This document shows, in pieces, positions 8,569 to 16,106 of a DNA stretch of 47,572 bases (its first letter is position 1; every line of letters begins with the position of its first letter). The notes under the pieces were generated by a model. It had not been told where the DNA came from, searched no databases, and saw only the letters and a list, made by a program, of their open reading frames with translations. This stretch comes from Hyphomonas sp. UBA5111 (lineage in GTDB: Bacteria; Pseudomonadota; Alphaproteobacteria; Caulobacterales; Hyphomonadaceae): assembly GCA_002414505.1 (NCBI GenBank), contig DHZF01000119.1, positions 1 through 47,572 of the forward strand, written 5' to 3'. Both the position numbers and the translations under genes were made by a program.

Positions 8569-9229
8569 CTGTCTCACCTTCATTCGTTTCATTTGTGTCT
8601 GCCGGGGCAGGATACAGCACCGTTTTGACATTGCCTTTGCAGATGACGCGGTTGCCATCCTCCAGAACTTCATACGAGTCACAGCTGATATCGCCAAGGG
8701 GGCCTCTGCCTTGCAGCGGCGATAGACCCTCGACGCGGCCTTCATCGACGAAGACGCGCGCGCCGGATGTCATGAAGGTGAACCCGTTCGCATCCGAAAT
8801 GCGGACATCCTCATAGAGTTCCAGAATGCCGGCGTCGCGATCATACATGCCGGAGGGGGCGCGGATCTCGCTGCCTGTCTGGTCCGTAAGGATGGGATTC
8901 ACCAGGTCGACCAGTGTGCCAGTGGTCTGGCGCCGCCGCGCGGCATCTGCCGTGATGTTGAAGCTCTGGCCAACGGAATCCCGCCCGGAAAAGCGCGGGT
9001 TCAACATGGTGACGGTTTCGCCCTGCGCCACCTGGACCGGGGTTGCATCCTTCGCGATGGCGCTGCGCACGATGTAACCGAGGAACAGACCGATCGAAAT
9101 CGCTGCGCAGGCCGAGAAGGCGAGGCGCAGGAGACGCACCCCCTGCGACCGCTTGCGCGCCTGGGCCAGTGTCAGCTGGCGCCGCGGAGCCCATAATGAT
9201 GCCGGATCGTGATGCTTGACGGCGTCCAT
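8555..9229 (-). CDS. lptC: LPS export protein LptC
   Basis: LptC is the bitopic inner-membrane protein that receives LPS from LptB2FG and hands it to LptA. The 224-residue product has a cytosolic N-terminus, one membrane helix at about residues 33-55 and a periplasmic LptC beta-jellyroll domain (MLNPRFSGRD, SFNITADAA, SGMYDRDAGILELYEDV, GFTFMTSGARVFVDEG). The ATG at 9229 lacks a strong ribosome site. It lies between rnd-like and lptA, and the C-terminal end overlaps the lptA start. Confidence 0.9.
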   Translation of the reverse strand: MDAVKHHDPASLWAPRRQLTLAQARKRSQGVRLLRLAFSACAAISIGLFLGYIVRSAIAKDATPVQVAQGETVTMLNPRFSGRDSVGQSFNITADAARRRQTTGTLVDLVNPILTDQTGSEIRAPSGMYDRDAGILELYEDVRISDANGFTFMTSGARVFVDEGRVEGLSPLQGRGPLGDISCDSYEVLEDGNRVICKGNVKTVLYPAPADTNETNEGETDGSQ

Positions 9230-9317
9230 GAATAAGAGGGGCCTGCTTCTGTAACTACACGGGGACGTTTAGCGGACCAGCCTCTGAAACAAAAGCGGCG
9301 AAGGCATGGCGAGCGCG

Positions 9318-9932
9318 TCAGCTGTGCGCGAAAATATCCGTTTCGCCCCAACCCGACAGATCAAGCGCTGCACGGATCGGCAAGAACGCGAAACAGGCCT
9401 CGGCCAATTCGAGCCGGCCTTCGCGTTTCAGCATTGCCTCCAGACCATCCTTGATCTTGTGCAGGTAGAGCACGTCGGACGCGGCATATTGGAGCTGCGC
9501 ATCGGACAATTCGCGCGATCCCCAATCAGAACTCTGCTGGGCCTTCGACATGTCGGCGCCGGCGATCTCACGCGCCACATCCTTCAGCCCATGACGGTCG
9601 GTATAGGTGCGCGCCAGTTTGGAGGCGATCTTGGTGCACCAGATCGGCGCGCAATCAATGCCCATCCAGCGTTTCATCATCGCCACGTCAAAGCGCGCGA
9701 AATGAAACAGTTTCAGCACTTCGGGATCGGTCAGGATCTTTTTGAGGTTCGGACAGTCATAATCACGGTCCAGCTGCACCAGATGCGCCGTGCCGTCGCC
9801 GGACGAGAGCTGGACGAGCGTGAGATTGTCGCGCAACAGGTTCAGGCCCATGGCCTCGGTGTCGACCGCCACAACCGGGCCAAAGTCGATACCAGCGGGC
9901 AGGTCGCCCTTGTGAAGAGTAATGCCGTTCAT
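9318..9932 (-). CDS. Ribonuclease D-like 3'-5' exonuclease
   Basis: This 204-residue protein is a single DEDDy exonuclease domain. The metal ligands are visible as VDTEAMG (about residues 23-29), HFARFD in the middle and YAASDVLYL near residue 160. Full-length RNase D adds HRDC domains, which are absent, so this is the short alphaproteobacterial type often found just upstream of lptC. It probably trims 3' ends of stable RNAs, but substrates are unknown. It is co-directional with the lpt genes but separated from lptC by 88 bases. Confidence 0.9.
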   Translation of the reverse strand: MNGITLHKGDLPAGIDFGPVVAVDTEAMGLNLLRDNLTLVQLSSGDGTAHLVQLDRDYDCPNLKKILTDPEVLKLFHFARFDVAMMKRWMGIDCAPIWCTKIASKLARTYTDRHGLKDVAREIAGADMSKAQQSSDWGSRELSDAQLQYAASDVLYLHKIKDGLEAMLKREGRLELAEACFAFLPIRAALDLSGWGETDIFAHS

Positions 9933-9989
9933 GGCGAGGCTGTAGCACTTCAGGCGTTAAGGGCAAGTGTCTCAGCACGCTGAACGCGA

Positions 9990-10472
9990 TCAGCGGCGGG
10001 CTTTCTTCAGGGCGACCAGCGCCACATCCAGAGCGGAGAGAAACCGCGACCGGTCCGCCTTGGAGAAGGGGGCAGGGCCGCGCGCAATCCCGTCCCCCAG
10101 ACCAGCGCGCAGGTCGGAATGAATGGCCCGGACGGCGACGGCATTGCCGATGGAGGCATCGGTGAACGGCTTGCCGGTGGGGGAGATGACGGTAGCGCCC
10201 GCTTTCAGGGACCGGTCCGCCAGCAGGATGTCCGCCGTGATGACCACGGACTCCGGCGTGGAGGCTTCCGCGATCCAGTCATCCGCCGCATCAAATCCGT
10301 CGGAGACGATCTTGCGGCTGACGAGCCGGTGCTCGGGGATGCGGATATAGGAATTGGCGACGATCACCACCGGCACGTCATGGCGCAGCGCGACCTTGTA
10401 GATCTCGTCCTTGACCGGGCAGGCATCCGCATCAACCAGGATCTGGGGCAGGGGCGCCTGGGGGTCGGTCAT
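9990..10472 (-). CDS. YaiI/YqxD family (UPF0178, DUF188) protein
   Basis: The 160-residue product matches the UPF0178 family: it starts with [18 protein letters not shown], then has [18 protein letters not shown] and the metal-site-like [12 protein letters not shown] and [17 protein letters not shown] C-terminus. The acidic clusters resemble a PIN/NYN-like nuclease fold, but the family has no firmly established function that I know of. It lies six bases after the GNAT gene stop on the same strand and is probably co-transcribed with it. Confidence 0.88.
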   Translation of the reverse strand: MTDPQAPLPQILVDADACPVKDEIYKVALRHDVPVVIVANSYIRIPEHRLVSRKIVSDGFDAADDWIAEASTPESVVITADILLADRSLKAGATVISPTGKPFTDASIGNAVAVRAIHSDLRAGLGDGIARGPAPFSKADRSRFLSALDVALVALKKARR

Positions 10473-10478
10473 CCGTCC

Positions 10479-10931
10479 CTACAGCCTGTGAACCAGCCGG
10501 GGCAGGTAGCGTCCCGGAAGGGAGCCGGACTCGGTTTCGCCAATCTGTTCGGCGCCCATATGGATGTAGAAGGGCGCTGCGTCCGGGTCCGCGTCGATCA
10601 CCAATTCATGTGCGCCGAGGCCCTGCGCAAAGCGGCAGGCCCAGACATACAGCATCTTGCCCGTGCCTTCGCCAAGCCGGGTCGGCTCCACGAACAATTT
10701 GTCGAGATGGCTCGTGCCCGTCTCATCGACAGATATCTCGGCCAGCCCGGCCACGCCGCGCCGGTCCTCGGCCACGACGATGGCGTCTTTTTCCAGATCC
10801 TCTTCGGTCAGGGTGAGTTCACTGCGAAACGCGTCGAGCATGGCATCGTCATAGTTCCAGACCGATTTCGACCGGAGGCACATGTCCGACAGGGACTGCA
10901 GCTCGTCCGCATTGGGCGGTCTCAGGATCAT
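10479..10931 (-). CDS. GNAT-family N-acetyltransferase
   Basis: The 150-residue protein is a single GNAT domain. The acetyl-CoA loop is seen as LGEGTGKMLYVWACRFAQ after the beta4 strand HLDKLFVEP, and PFYIHMGAEQIGE is the usual C-terminal beta-bulge segment. I choose the ATG at 10931, preceded by AAAGGA; a much longer open frame upstream reads antisense through the polymerase gene and is not credible. The LexA box that serves the divergent polymerase lies only about 50 bases upstream, so this gene may also answer to DNA damage (inference). The substrate is unknown. Confidence 0.85.
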   Translation of the reverse strand: MILRPPNADELQSLSDMCLRSKSVWNYDDAMLDAFRSELTLTEEDLEKDAIVVAEDRRGVAGLAEISVDETGTSHLDKLFVEPTRLGEGTGKMLYVWACRFAQGLGAHELVIDADPDAAPFYIHMGAEQIGETESGSLPGRYLPRLVHRL

Positions 10932-10982
10932 GCCGGAAATCCTTTCGGGGCGCGGATGTCGCTTGACTCTGACCGGGCAAAT

Positions 10983-10997
10983 GTTCTCTTTATGTTC
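10983..10997 (+). promoter_or_regulatory. LexA (SOS) box
   Basis: GTTC, seven bases, GTTC matches exactly the direct-repeat LexA operator known from alphaproteobacteria. It ends 23 bases before the polymerase ATG at 11021, a normal position for repression, and lies between that gene and the divergent GNAT. Confidence 0.85.
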
Positions 10998-11020
10998 ACT
11001 TTTGTATCCGGGATATAGCC

Positions 11021-12289
11021 ATGCGTTTGCCGACAGAGATTGAGTCTCTCTATATCGACTTTGATGCCTTTTTTGCAAATGCGGAAAAACACCTGCGCCC
11101 TGAGCTGCGCGGCCGTCCTGTCGGGGTGGTGCCGCTGGCGTCAGACCATACGAGCCTGATTGCCCGGTGCTATCTGGCCAAGGCGTTTGGCCTGAAGCGT
11201 GGGACATCCGTAAAGGAGGCCCGCGCGCTGTGCCCGGAGATCGCCCTGCCGGTCGCCCGGCATGATGAGTATGTGAAACTTCACCACAAGATCCTTGAAG
11301 AGCTCGATCGGCATGTCCCGGTCCGGAAAGTCTGGTCTGTCGATGAAATGGAGTGCACTCTGATCGGGTCCGAGCGGGGGCGGGGCGAGGAGATCGCCGC
11401 GAATATCCGCCGGGGCCTCAAGGAGAATGTCGGACCTTGCCTGACCGCCTCCATCGGCCTCGCGCCAAACCAGTTTCTTGCGAAAGTCGCGGCAGAAATG
11501 AACAAGCCCGAAGGGTTCGTCATGCTGCGCCCGGAAGACCTGCCAGGCCGGTTGTTCGAACTGGAACTGCAAGACCTTCCCGGTATTTCAGGCCGCATGC
11601 ATGCCCGGCTTGAGCGCGCCGGGATCTATACGGTCGAACAGCTCTGGAACCTCTCGCCCAAGCAAGCGCGCGCCATCTGGAACAGCGTGGAGGGCGAGCG
11701 TATGTGGGCGCAGTTGCGAGGCTATGCGGTGGCCCGTCCGGAAACCGTGCGCCGCATGTTCGGGCACGGGCGTATCCTTTCATCGGATTGGCGCCAGCCG
11801 GAAAATGCCCGTGACTGCCTGCGACTGCTGACGGCCAAGGCGGCCCGACGCCTGCGCCGGGAAGGGTATCTGGCCAGTGCGCTGCACGTCTCAATCGGCA
11901 CACAGGACGGGATGCGCTGGGGGGGAGAGACGACCTTCTTTCCGGCGCGGGACGATCACACCTTCCTCCGGAAGGCCTGCGAAGTTTACGACGCCGGAAT
12001 CAGGGCGCTGGAGGGGCGACGCCTGAAGAAGGTCTCTGTGATGCTCCACCATATCAGTCAGCCCGGCGAGGTCAGTGCAGATCTCTTCGAGCACGCCAAC
12101 AAGGCCGCTGAACGCTCCCGGTGGGAGCGCGTGACGGATGCCATGGATGTCCTGAATTCCCGCAATGGCGGGTGTGTCGTGTCGCTTGGCCCGCGGAAAG
12201 AGCCGCCCGGCGGGTATGCAGGCGCAAAGATTGCCTTCGGCCGGGTTCCCGATCTCGATGACTTCCTTGTTGTCCGCACCGACAGATAG
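11021..12289 (+). CDS. Y-family translesion DNA polymerase (DinB-like)
   Basis: This 422-residue protein is a Y-family polymerase that would copy damaged DNA. The catalytic acidic residues appear in YIDFDAFFAN (Asp13) and SVDE (Asp108, Glu109); GLAPNQFLAKVAAEMNKPEG is the usual thumb-proximal motif, and LPGISGRMHARL is the helix-hairpin-helix. The little-finger domain follows from about residue 240. I see no clear QLxLF-type clamp-binding tail; the protein ends after IAFGRVPDLDDF. It is not accompanied by imuA or dnaE2, so it is unlikely to be ImuB. A LexA box sits directly upstream, so it should be induced by DNA damage. Confidence 0.88.
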   Translation: MRLPTEIESLYIDFDAFFANAEKHLRPELRGRPVGVVPLASDHTSLIARCYLAKAFGLKRGTSVKEARALCPEIALPVARHDEYVKLHHKILEELDRHVPVRKVWSVDEMECTLIGSERGRGEEIAANIRRGLKENVGPCLTASIGLAPNQFLAKVAAEMNKPEGFVMLRPEDLPGRLFELELQDLPGISGRMHARLERAGIYTVEQLWNLSPKQARAIWNSVEGERMWAQLRGYAVARPETVRRMFGHGRILSSDWRQPENARDCLRLLTAKAARRLRREGYLASALHVSIGTQDGMRWGGETTFFPARDDHTFLRKACEVYDAGIRALEGRRLKKVSVMLHHISQPGEVSADLFEHANKAAERSRWERVTDAMDVLNSRNGGCVVSLGPRKEPPGGYAGAKIAFGRVPDLDDFLVVRTDR

Positions 12290-12422
12290 GGGCCGCCCAG
12301 GGTCAGCGCGGGACGGCCAAGTATCGTGCGAATGCGTAATATCTTCCAGAAGGAGGGGAATTGGTGACTGGTTCTTGCGGCGTTTTATCGCTAAACGGTA
12401 TGAAACAACTCACGAGGACATT

Positions 12423-14621
12423 ATGCAGATAAAATATCTCCTGTCAGGCGGCGCTGCGGCGATCGCGCTTTCGCTGTCGGCTTGTGACACCAAGACCGAT
12501 GCCCCCGCGATGTCGGCTGAGGCCGAAACGCCTGTCGAAGCGCAGGGCCTGCCGGAGATCGTCGTGACGGACGCTGAACTCCAAGGCAATCCATTCCGGC
12601 AGGAGTGGGACACGCCCTATGGCGTGCCACCCTTCGCAGACATTCGCGACGAGCACTATATGCCAGCGACGAAGAAGGCCATTCTCGAGCTTCGCGCTGA
12701 CATTGATGCGATTGTGAGCAATCCTGATGCGCCGACCTTCGAGAATACGGTCGTCGCGCTCGATACGGCGGGGGCCTCTCTGAACAAGGTCCTGAATGTC
12801 TTCAGCAACATCACCAATACCGACACGAATGACACGCTGAGCGACCTGGAAGCTGAAATCTGGCCCATGCTGACCCGTGAAACCACGGCGATCAGCTTCA
12901 ATGAAGACCTCTTCAAACGCGTTCAGGCGGTCTATGATCAGCGCGACCGCCTCGGCCTGGACGAGCAGGACGCCCGTCTGCTGGAGCTGACGCATCGTGA
13001 ATTCCTGCGCAATGGCGCGGCCCTGTCGCCGGAGACCAAGGCCGAAGTCGCCGCGATCAATGAAGAACTGTCCGGCCTGACCACGAAATTCGGCCGCAAT
13101 TTGCTGCTGTCGACCAAGGCCTTCAAGATCGGGATCACGGACGAAGCGGAGTTGGCCGGCCTGTCGGATGACTTCAAGAGCGCCCTGAAAGTCGAGGGAG
13201 AGGACAAATGGGTCCTGACTGTCGACCGGTCCGTCTACGAGACCTTCATGACGCAGAGCGAGAACCGCGACCTGCGCGCAAAACTGTTTGACGGCTATCG
13301 CCTGCGCGCCTCCGAAGGCGAGCATGACAATGGTCCACTCGCCATCAAGATTGCCCAGCTACGTGCCAAGCGGGCCGAGCTGATGGGCTACAAATCCCAT
13401 GCGCACTACCAGTTGGAAACGCGGATGGCGAAAACACCCGAAGGCGCCGAGGAATTCCTCCTTCGGGTCTGGAAGCCAGGCCTTGAGCGGGCGAAGGAAG
13501 AGCGCGCCGCCATGCAGGACATGGTCGGCGATGAGTTCCAGATTGCTGGCTATGACTGGTGGCACTATGCCGAAAAGGTCCGGCAGGAGCTGTATGCCTT
13601 CGATGACAATGCGCTGAAGCCGTATTTCGAACTGGGCGCTGTGCGCGCCGGGGCCTTCGACGTCGCCTCGAAACTGCTCGGCGTTACGCTGGAGCCGGTT
13701 GAGGTCGAGAGCTGGAATCCTGACGTCACGGCCTATGACGTCAAGGATGCAGAGACCGGTGAGCATCTCGGCCTGTTCATGGCCGACATGTATGCCCGCG
13801 ATTCCAAACGGGGCGGCGCCTGGATGAGTTCGTTCCGCGACACGTCCAATGTCAACGGCAACAATATCCGCCCGATCATCACCAACAATCTGAACCTGAT
13901 CAAGCCGCCCGAAGGCGAGCCGACCCTGATGCGGTTCGACGAAGTGGAGACCCTGTTCCACGAATTCGGACATGGCCTGCATGGCCTGCTCACGCAGATC
14001 CGCTATTCAACCTTCTCCGGCGTGGATGGCCCGCGGGACTATACCGAATTCCCGGCTCAGATTCTGGAGCATTGGGCCGGCGCGCCGGAAGTGCTGGCCA
14101 CTTATGCAAACCATTATGAAACCGGCGAACCGATCCCGTTGGAACTCATCGACAAGATGAATGCCGCTGCAACGTTCAACCAGGGCTTCAAGACGACGGA
14201 ATTCATTGCCGCGTCTCTGCTCGACCTGCGCTGGCACATGCTGACCTCCGAAGAGGCCGCAGAGATCACGGACGCCCGTGAGTTCGAGCAGAAGGTGCTG
14301 GAAGAATACGGCCTGATCCCGGAGATCGAGCCGCGCTATCGCAGCCAGTATTTCAGCCACATCTTCGCCGGCGGCTATTCGGCCGGCTATTACGCCTATC
14401 TCTGGTCTGAAATCCTCGACGCTGACGGCTTCACCGCCTTCCGCGATACGGGCGACATCTATGACCCTGAGCTTTCGGCACAATTGAAGAAATGGGTCTA
14501 TGAGTCCGGTGGCCTGCGTGAAGCAGACGAACTTTACCGGAATTTCCGTGGCTCCGATCCGACCATCGAGCCGCTGTTGAAGTTGCGCGGCTTCTCCGAG
14601 CAGCAGCCCAGCGAAGGCTGA
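12423..14621 (+). CDS. M3-family peptidyl-dipeptidase, lipoprotein
   Basis: The 732-residue precursor is a zinc metallopeptidase of family M3, close to peptidyl-dipeptidase Dcp. The signal ends in the lipobox LSAC with the lipid-modified Cys at about residue 19, so it is probably membrane-tethered in the periplasm. The zinc motif HEFGH spans residues 513-517 and the third ligand is Glu542 in DYTEFPAQ. The RYRSQYFSHIFAGGYSAGYYAY block is the substrate-binding loop of the family. I chose the ATG at 12423 because it is preceded by CGAGGA and starts the signal peptide. It probably degrades short peptides, two residues at a time from the C-terminus. Confidence 0.92.
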   Translation: MQIKYLLSGGAAAIALSLSACDTKTDAPAMSAEAETPVEAQGLPEIVVTDAELQGNPFRQEWDTPYGVPPFADIRDEHYMPATKKAILELRADIDAIVSNPDAPTFENTVVALDTAGASLNKVLNVFSNITNTDTNDTLSDLEAEIWPMLTRETTAISFNEDLFKRVQAVYDQRDRLGLDEQDARLLELTHREFLRNGAALSPETKAEVAAINEELSGLTTKFGRNLLLSTKAFKIGITDEAELAGLSDDFKSALKVEGEDKWVLTVDRSVYETFMTQSENRDLRAKLFDGYRLRASEGEHDNGPLAIKIAQLRAKRAELMGYKSHAHYQLETRMAKTPEGAEEFLLRVWKPGLERAKEERAAMQDMVGDEFQIAGYDWWHYAEKVRQELYAFDDNALKPYFELGAVRAGAFDVASKLLGVTLEPVEVESWNPDVTAYDVKDAETGEHLGLFMADMYARDSKRGGAWMSSFRDTSNVNGNNIRPIITNNLNLIKPPEGEPTLMRFDEVETLFHEFGHGLHGLLTQIRYSTFSGVDGPRDYTEFPAQILEHWAGAPEVLATYANHYETGEPIPLELIDKMNAAATFNQGFKTTEFIAASLLDLRWHMLTSEEAAEITDAREFEQKVLEEYGLIPEIEPRYRSQYFSHIFAGGYSAGYYAYLWSEILDADGFTAFRDTGDIYDPELSAQLKKWVYESGGLREADELYRNFRGSDPTIEPLLKLRGFSEQQPSEG

Positions 14622-14643
14622 TCGGACACCGAACCCCCAAATG

Positions 14644-14676
14644 AAAAGCCCGCCGAAAATCTTCGGCGGGCTTTTT
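14644..14676. terminator. Bidirectional rho-independent terminator
   Basis: A 14-bp perfect stem (AAAAGCCCGCCGAA with TTCGGCGGGCTTTT) around a 4-base loop lies between the convergent M3 peptidase and ptsN genes. T-tracts follow on both strands, so it can end both transcripts. Confidence 0.9.
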
Positions 14677-14701
14677 CAATTCAGGCTGTTGAAGCGTGGC
14701 C

Positions 14702-15172
14702 TCAGGCCGATTGTTCGGCGGCCTCGCGGCAGACAATGGCCTTCACCTCGTCAACCGTGCCGGCTTCGCGCAGGGCATCGCGCACGGCGCTCTGGCGGAA
14801 GGTGCGGCTGACCTGGGCAAGTGCCCGCAAATGGTCGGCACCAGAGGATTTCGGGGCCAGCAACATGAAGACAAGATCGCAGGGCCGGTCATCGATGGCT
14901 TCGAAATCGACGCCGTGGACCAGTCTGAGATAGCCGCCAACCGGCGCTTCAATGCCGTCCAGCCGGGCATGCGGAATGGCAACGCCTTCGCCAACACCGG
15001 TCGATCCGAGGCGCTCGCGTTCCATGACCGCGTCCTCGATCTCGCGCAGACCAATCCCCGTCGCGTCGGCCAAGGCCTCGGCGAGCGCGTGAATTGCCTG
15101 TTTGCGGCTTTTCGCCTCCAAAGAAGGGATGATTACCCCGCCTTCGAGCAGGGACGTCAAATCAGTCGCCAT
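14702..15172 (-). CDS. ptsN: Nitrogen PTS enzyme IIA (PtsN)
   Basis: PtsN is the last phosphate acceptor of the regulatory nitrogen phosphotransferase system and controls targets such as potassium transport and stress responses. The 156-residue product has the phosphorylated histidine in VAIPHARLDG (His68) and the family blocks VMERERLGSTGVGEG and DLVFMLLAP. I use the ATG at 15172, which gives the standard length; the open frame extends upstream only by overlapping hpf. It follows hpf on the same strand with a 23-base gap. EI-Ntr and NPr are not in the window. Confidence 0.93.
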   Translation of the reverse strand: MATDLTSLLEGGVIIPSLEAKSRKQAIHALAEALADATGIGLREIEDAVMERERLGSTGVGEGVAIPHARLDGIEAPVGGYLRLVHGVDFEAIDDRPCDLVFMLLAPKSSGADHLRALAQVSRTFRQSAVRDALREAGTVDEVKAIVCREAAEQSA

Positions 15173-15195
15173 GAAGTTGCTTTCCGTCTTCCGGC

Positions 15196-15789
15196 CTAGT
15201 TCCTCGGGGCGTTCGCTGGATCCACCCATCCAATGTGCCCGTCTGGTCGGCGGTAGACCATATTCAGCCCCTCATGGCCAGCATTTCTGAACATGAGTGC
15301 CGGCACTTCCTGCAGTTCGAGCTGCATAACGGCTTCAGATACGCTCATTGTCCGAATTGTGTGCGAGGTCTCCGCCACGGTCAGGGGCGTGTCATCTGCC
15401 TCTTCCGTGGGCTCTTCATCGGTCGTGTCGTGTCCGTTCACGCGAAACACGGATTCCGGCGCCAGTTCGCTCGGCATCGGGGCTGATGTTCCGGAGTGAT
15501 GATCCTTCAGACGGCGCTTGTAGCGGCGCACCCTTTTTTCCATCTTGTCGAGGCTGTTTTCGAGGGCGGCGTAAGGGTCTCCCGCTTTGCCGGTCGATTG
15601 GAGAATGATGCCGGACGGCAGGTGCACATTGCAGTCTACTTCAACGAAGGGGCCCTGTTGGGAGACGAAAACGCGGGCATCGCCAGTTCGGTTGAAATAC
15701 TTACTGACTGCCGCCTCCAGTCCGTCTTCGATACGGCTCCGCAGAGCCTCGCCGAGATCCATATGCTTGCCAGTAATCTGTATCTGCAC
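15196..15789 (-). CDS. hpf: Long-form ribosome hibernation promoting factor
   Basis: This 197-residue protein is the long HPF type that pairs 70S ribosomes into inactive 100S dimers. Residues 1-100 form the ribosome-binding domain (ITGKHMDLGEALRSRIEDGL, basic KRVRRYKRRLKDHH at its end). An acidic linker follows at about 105-135, and residues 140-197 form the dimerising tail (TMSVSEAVMQLELQEVPALMF, RRPDGHIGWVDP). Translation starts at a GTG (15789) with AAAGGAG upstream. ptsN follows directly. In many proteobacteria hpf lies after rpoN; here it is about 8 kb away. Confidence 0.95.
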   Translation of the reverse strand: MQIQITGKHMDLGEALRSRIEDGLEAAVSKYFNRTGDARVFVSQQGPFVEVDCNVHLPSGIILQSTGKAGDPYAALENSLDKMEKRVRRYKRRLKDHHSGTSAPMPSELAPESVFRVNGHDTTDEEPTEEADDTPLTVAETSHTIRTMSVSEAVMQLELQEVPALMFRNAGHEGLNMVYRRPDGHIGWVDPANAPRN

Positions 15790-16106
15790 GGGCGGTCTCC
15801 TTTGTTTTTTCAGGATTCAAGTATGGCGCAGAAATGCGGCCGAGGCGAATCGATTTCCTCATCTTCAAGACTTGGGACGGGAGGGAAGGGCCCTCAAGAC
15901 CTGGCGGGAGCCTGCGTAGAAAAATTCCCTGAAAACTCTCATTCTGATGAGGCGGCAATACGATACGTTCCACATGCCCTTCGAGGATGCCGGATAAAAA
16001 TCCCCTGACTACAAAGTGGTAAGCGGTGCTCAGTTCGAGTAACCTGTTTTACACTTTCGCGTAGTCTTCTGGATTAATATCCATTCACCAAGGATTATCT
16101 CCACGC
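15790..16106. other. Intergenic control region between hpf and the HWE kinase
   Basis: These 317 bases separate two divergent genes and must hold both promoters. I see no convincing small gene, no GG-N10-GC sigma-54 promoter and no GGAAC-N16/17-CGTT stress promoter. The right-hand 100 bases are AT-richer, suggesting the kinase promoter lies there, but I cannot place -35 and -10 boxes with confidence. Confidence 0.5.

Noticed and set aside
12165..12422. Upstream extension of the M3 peptidase
   Set aside because: It overlaps the polymerase gene and would bury the lipoprotein signal peptide, which starts at 12423.
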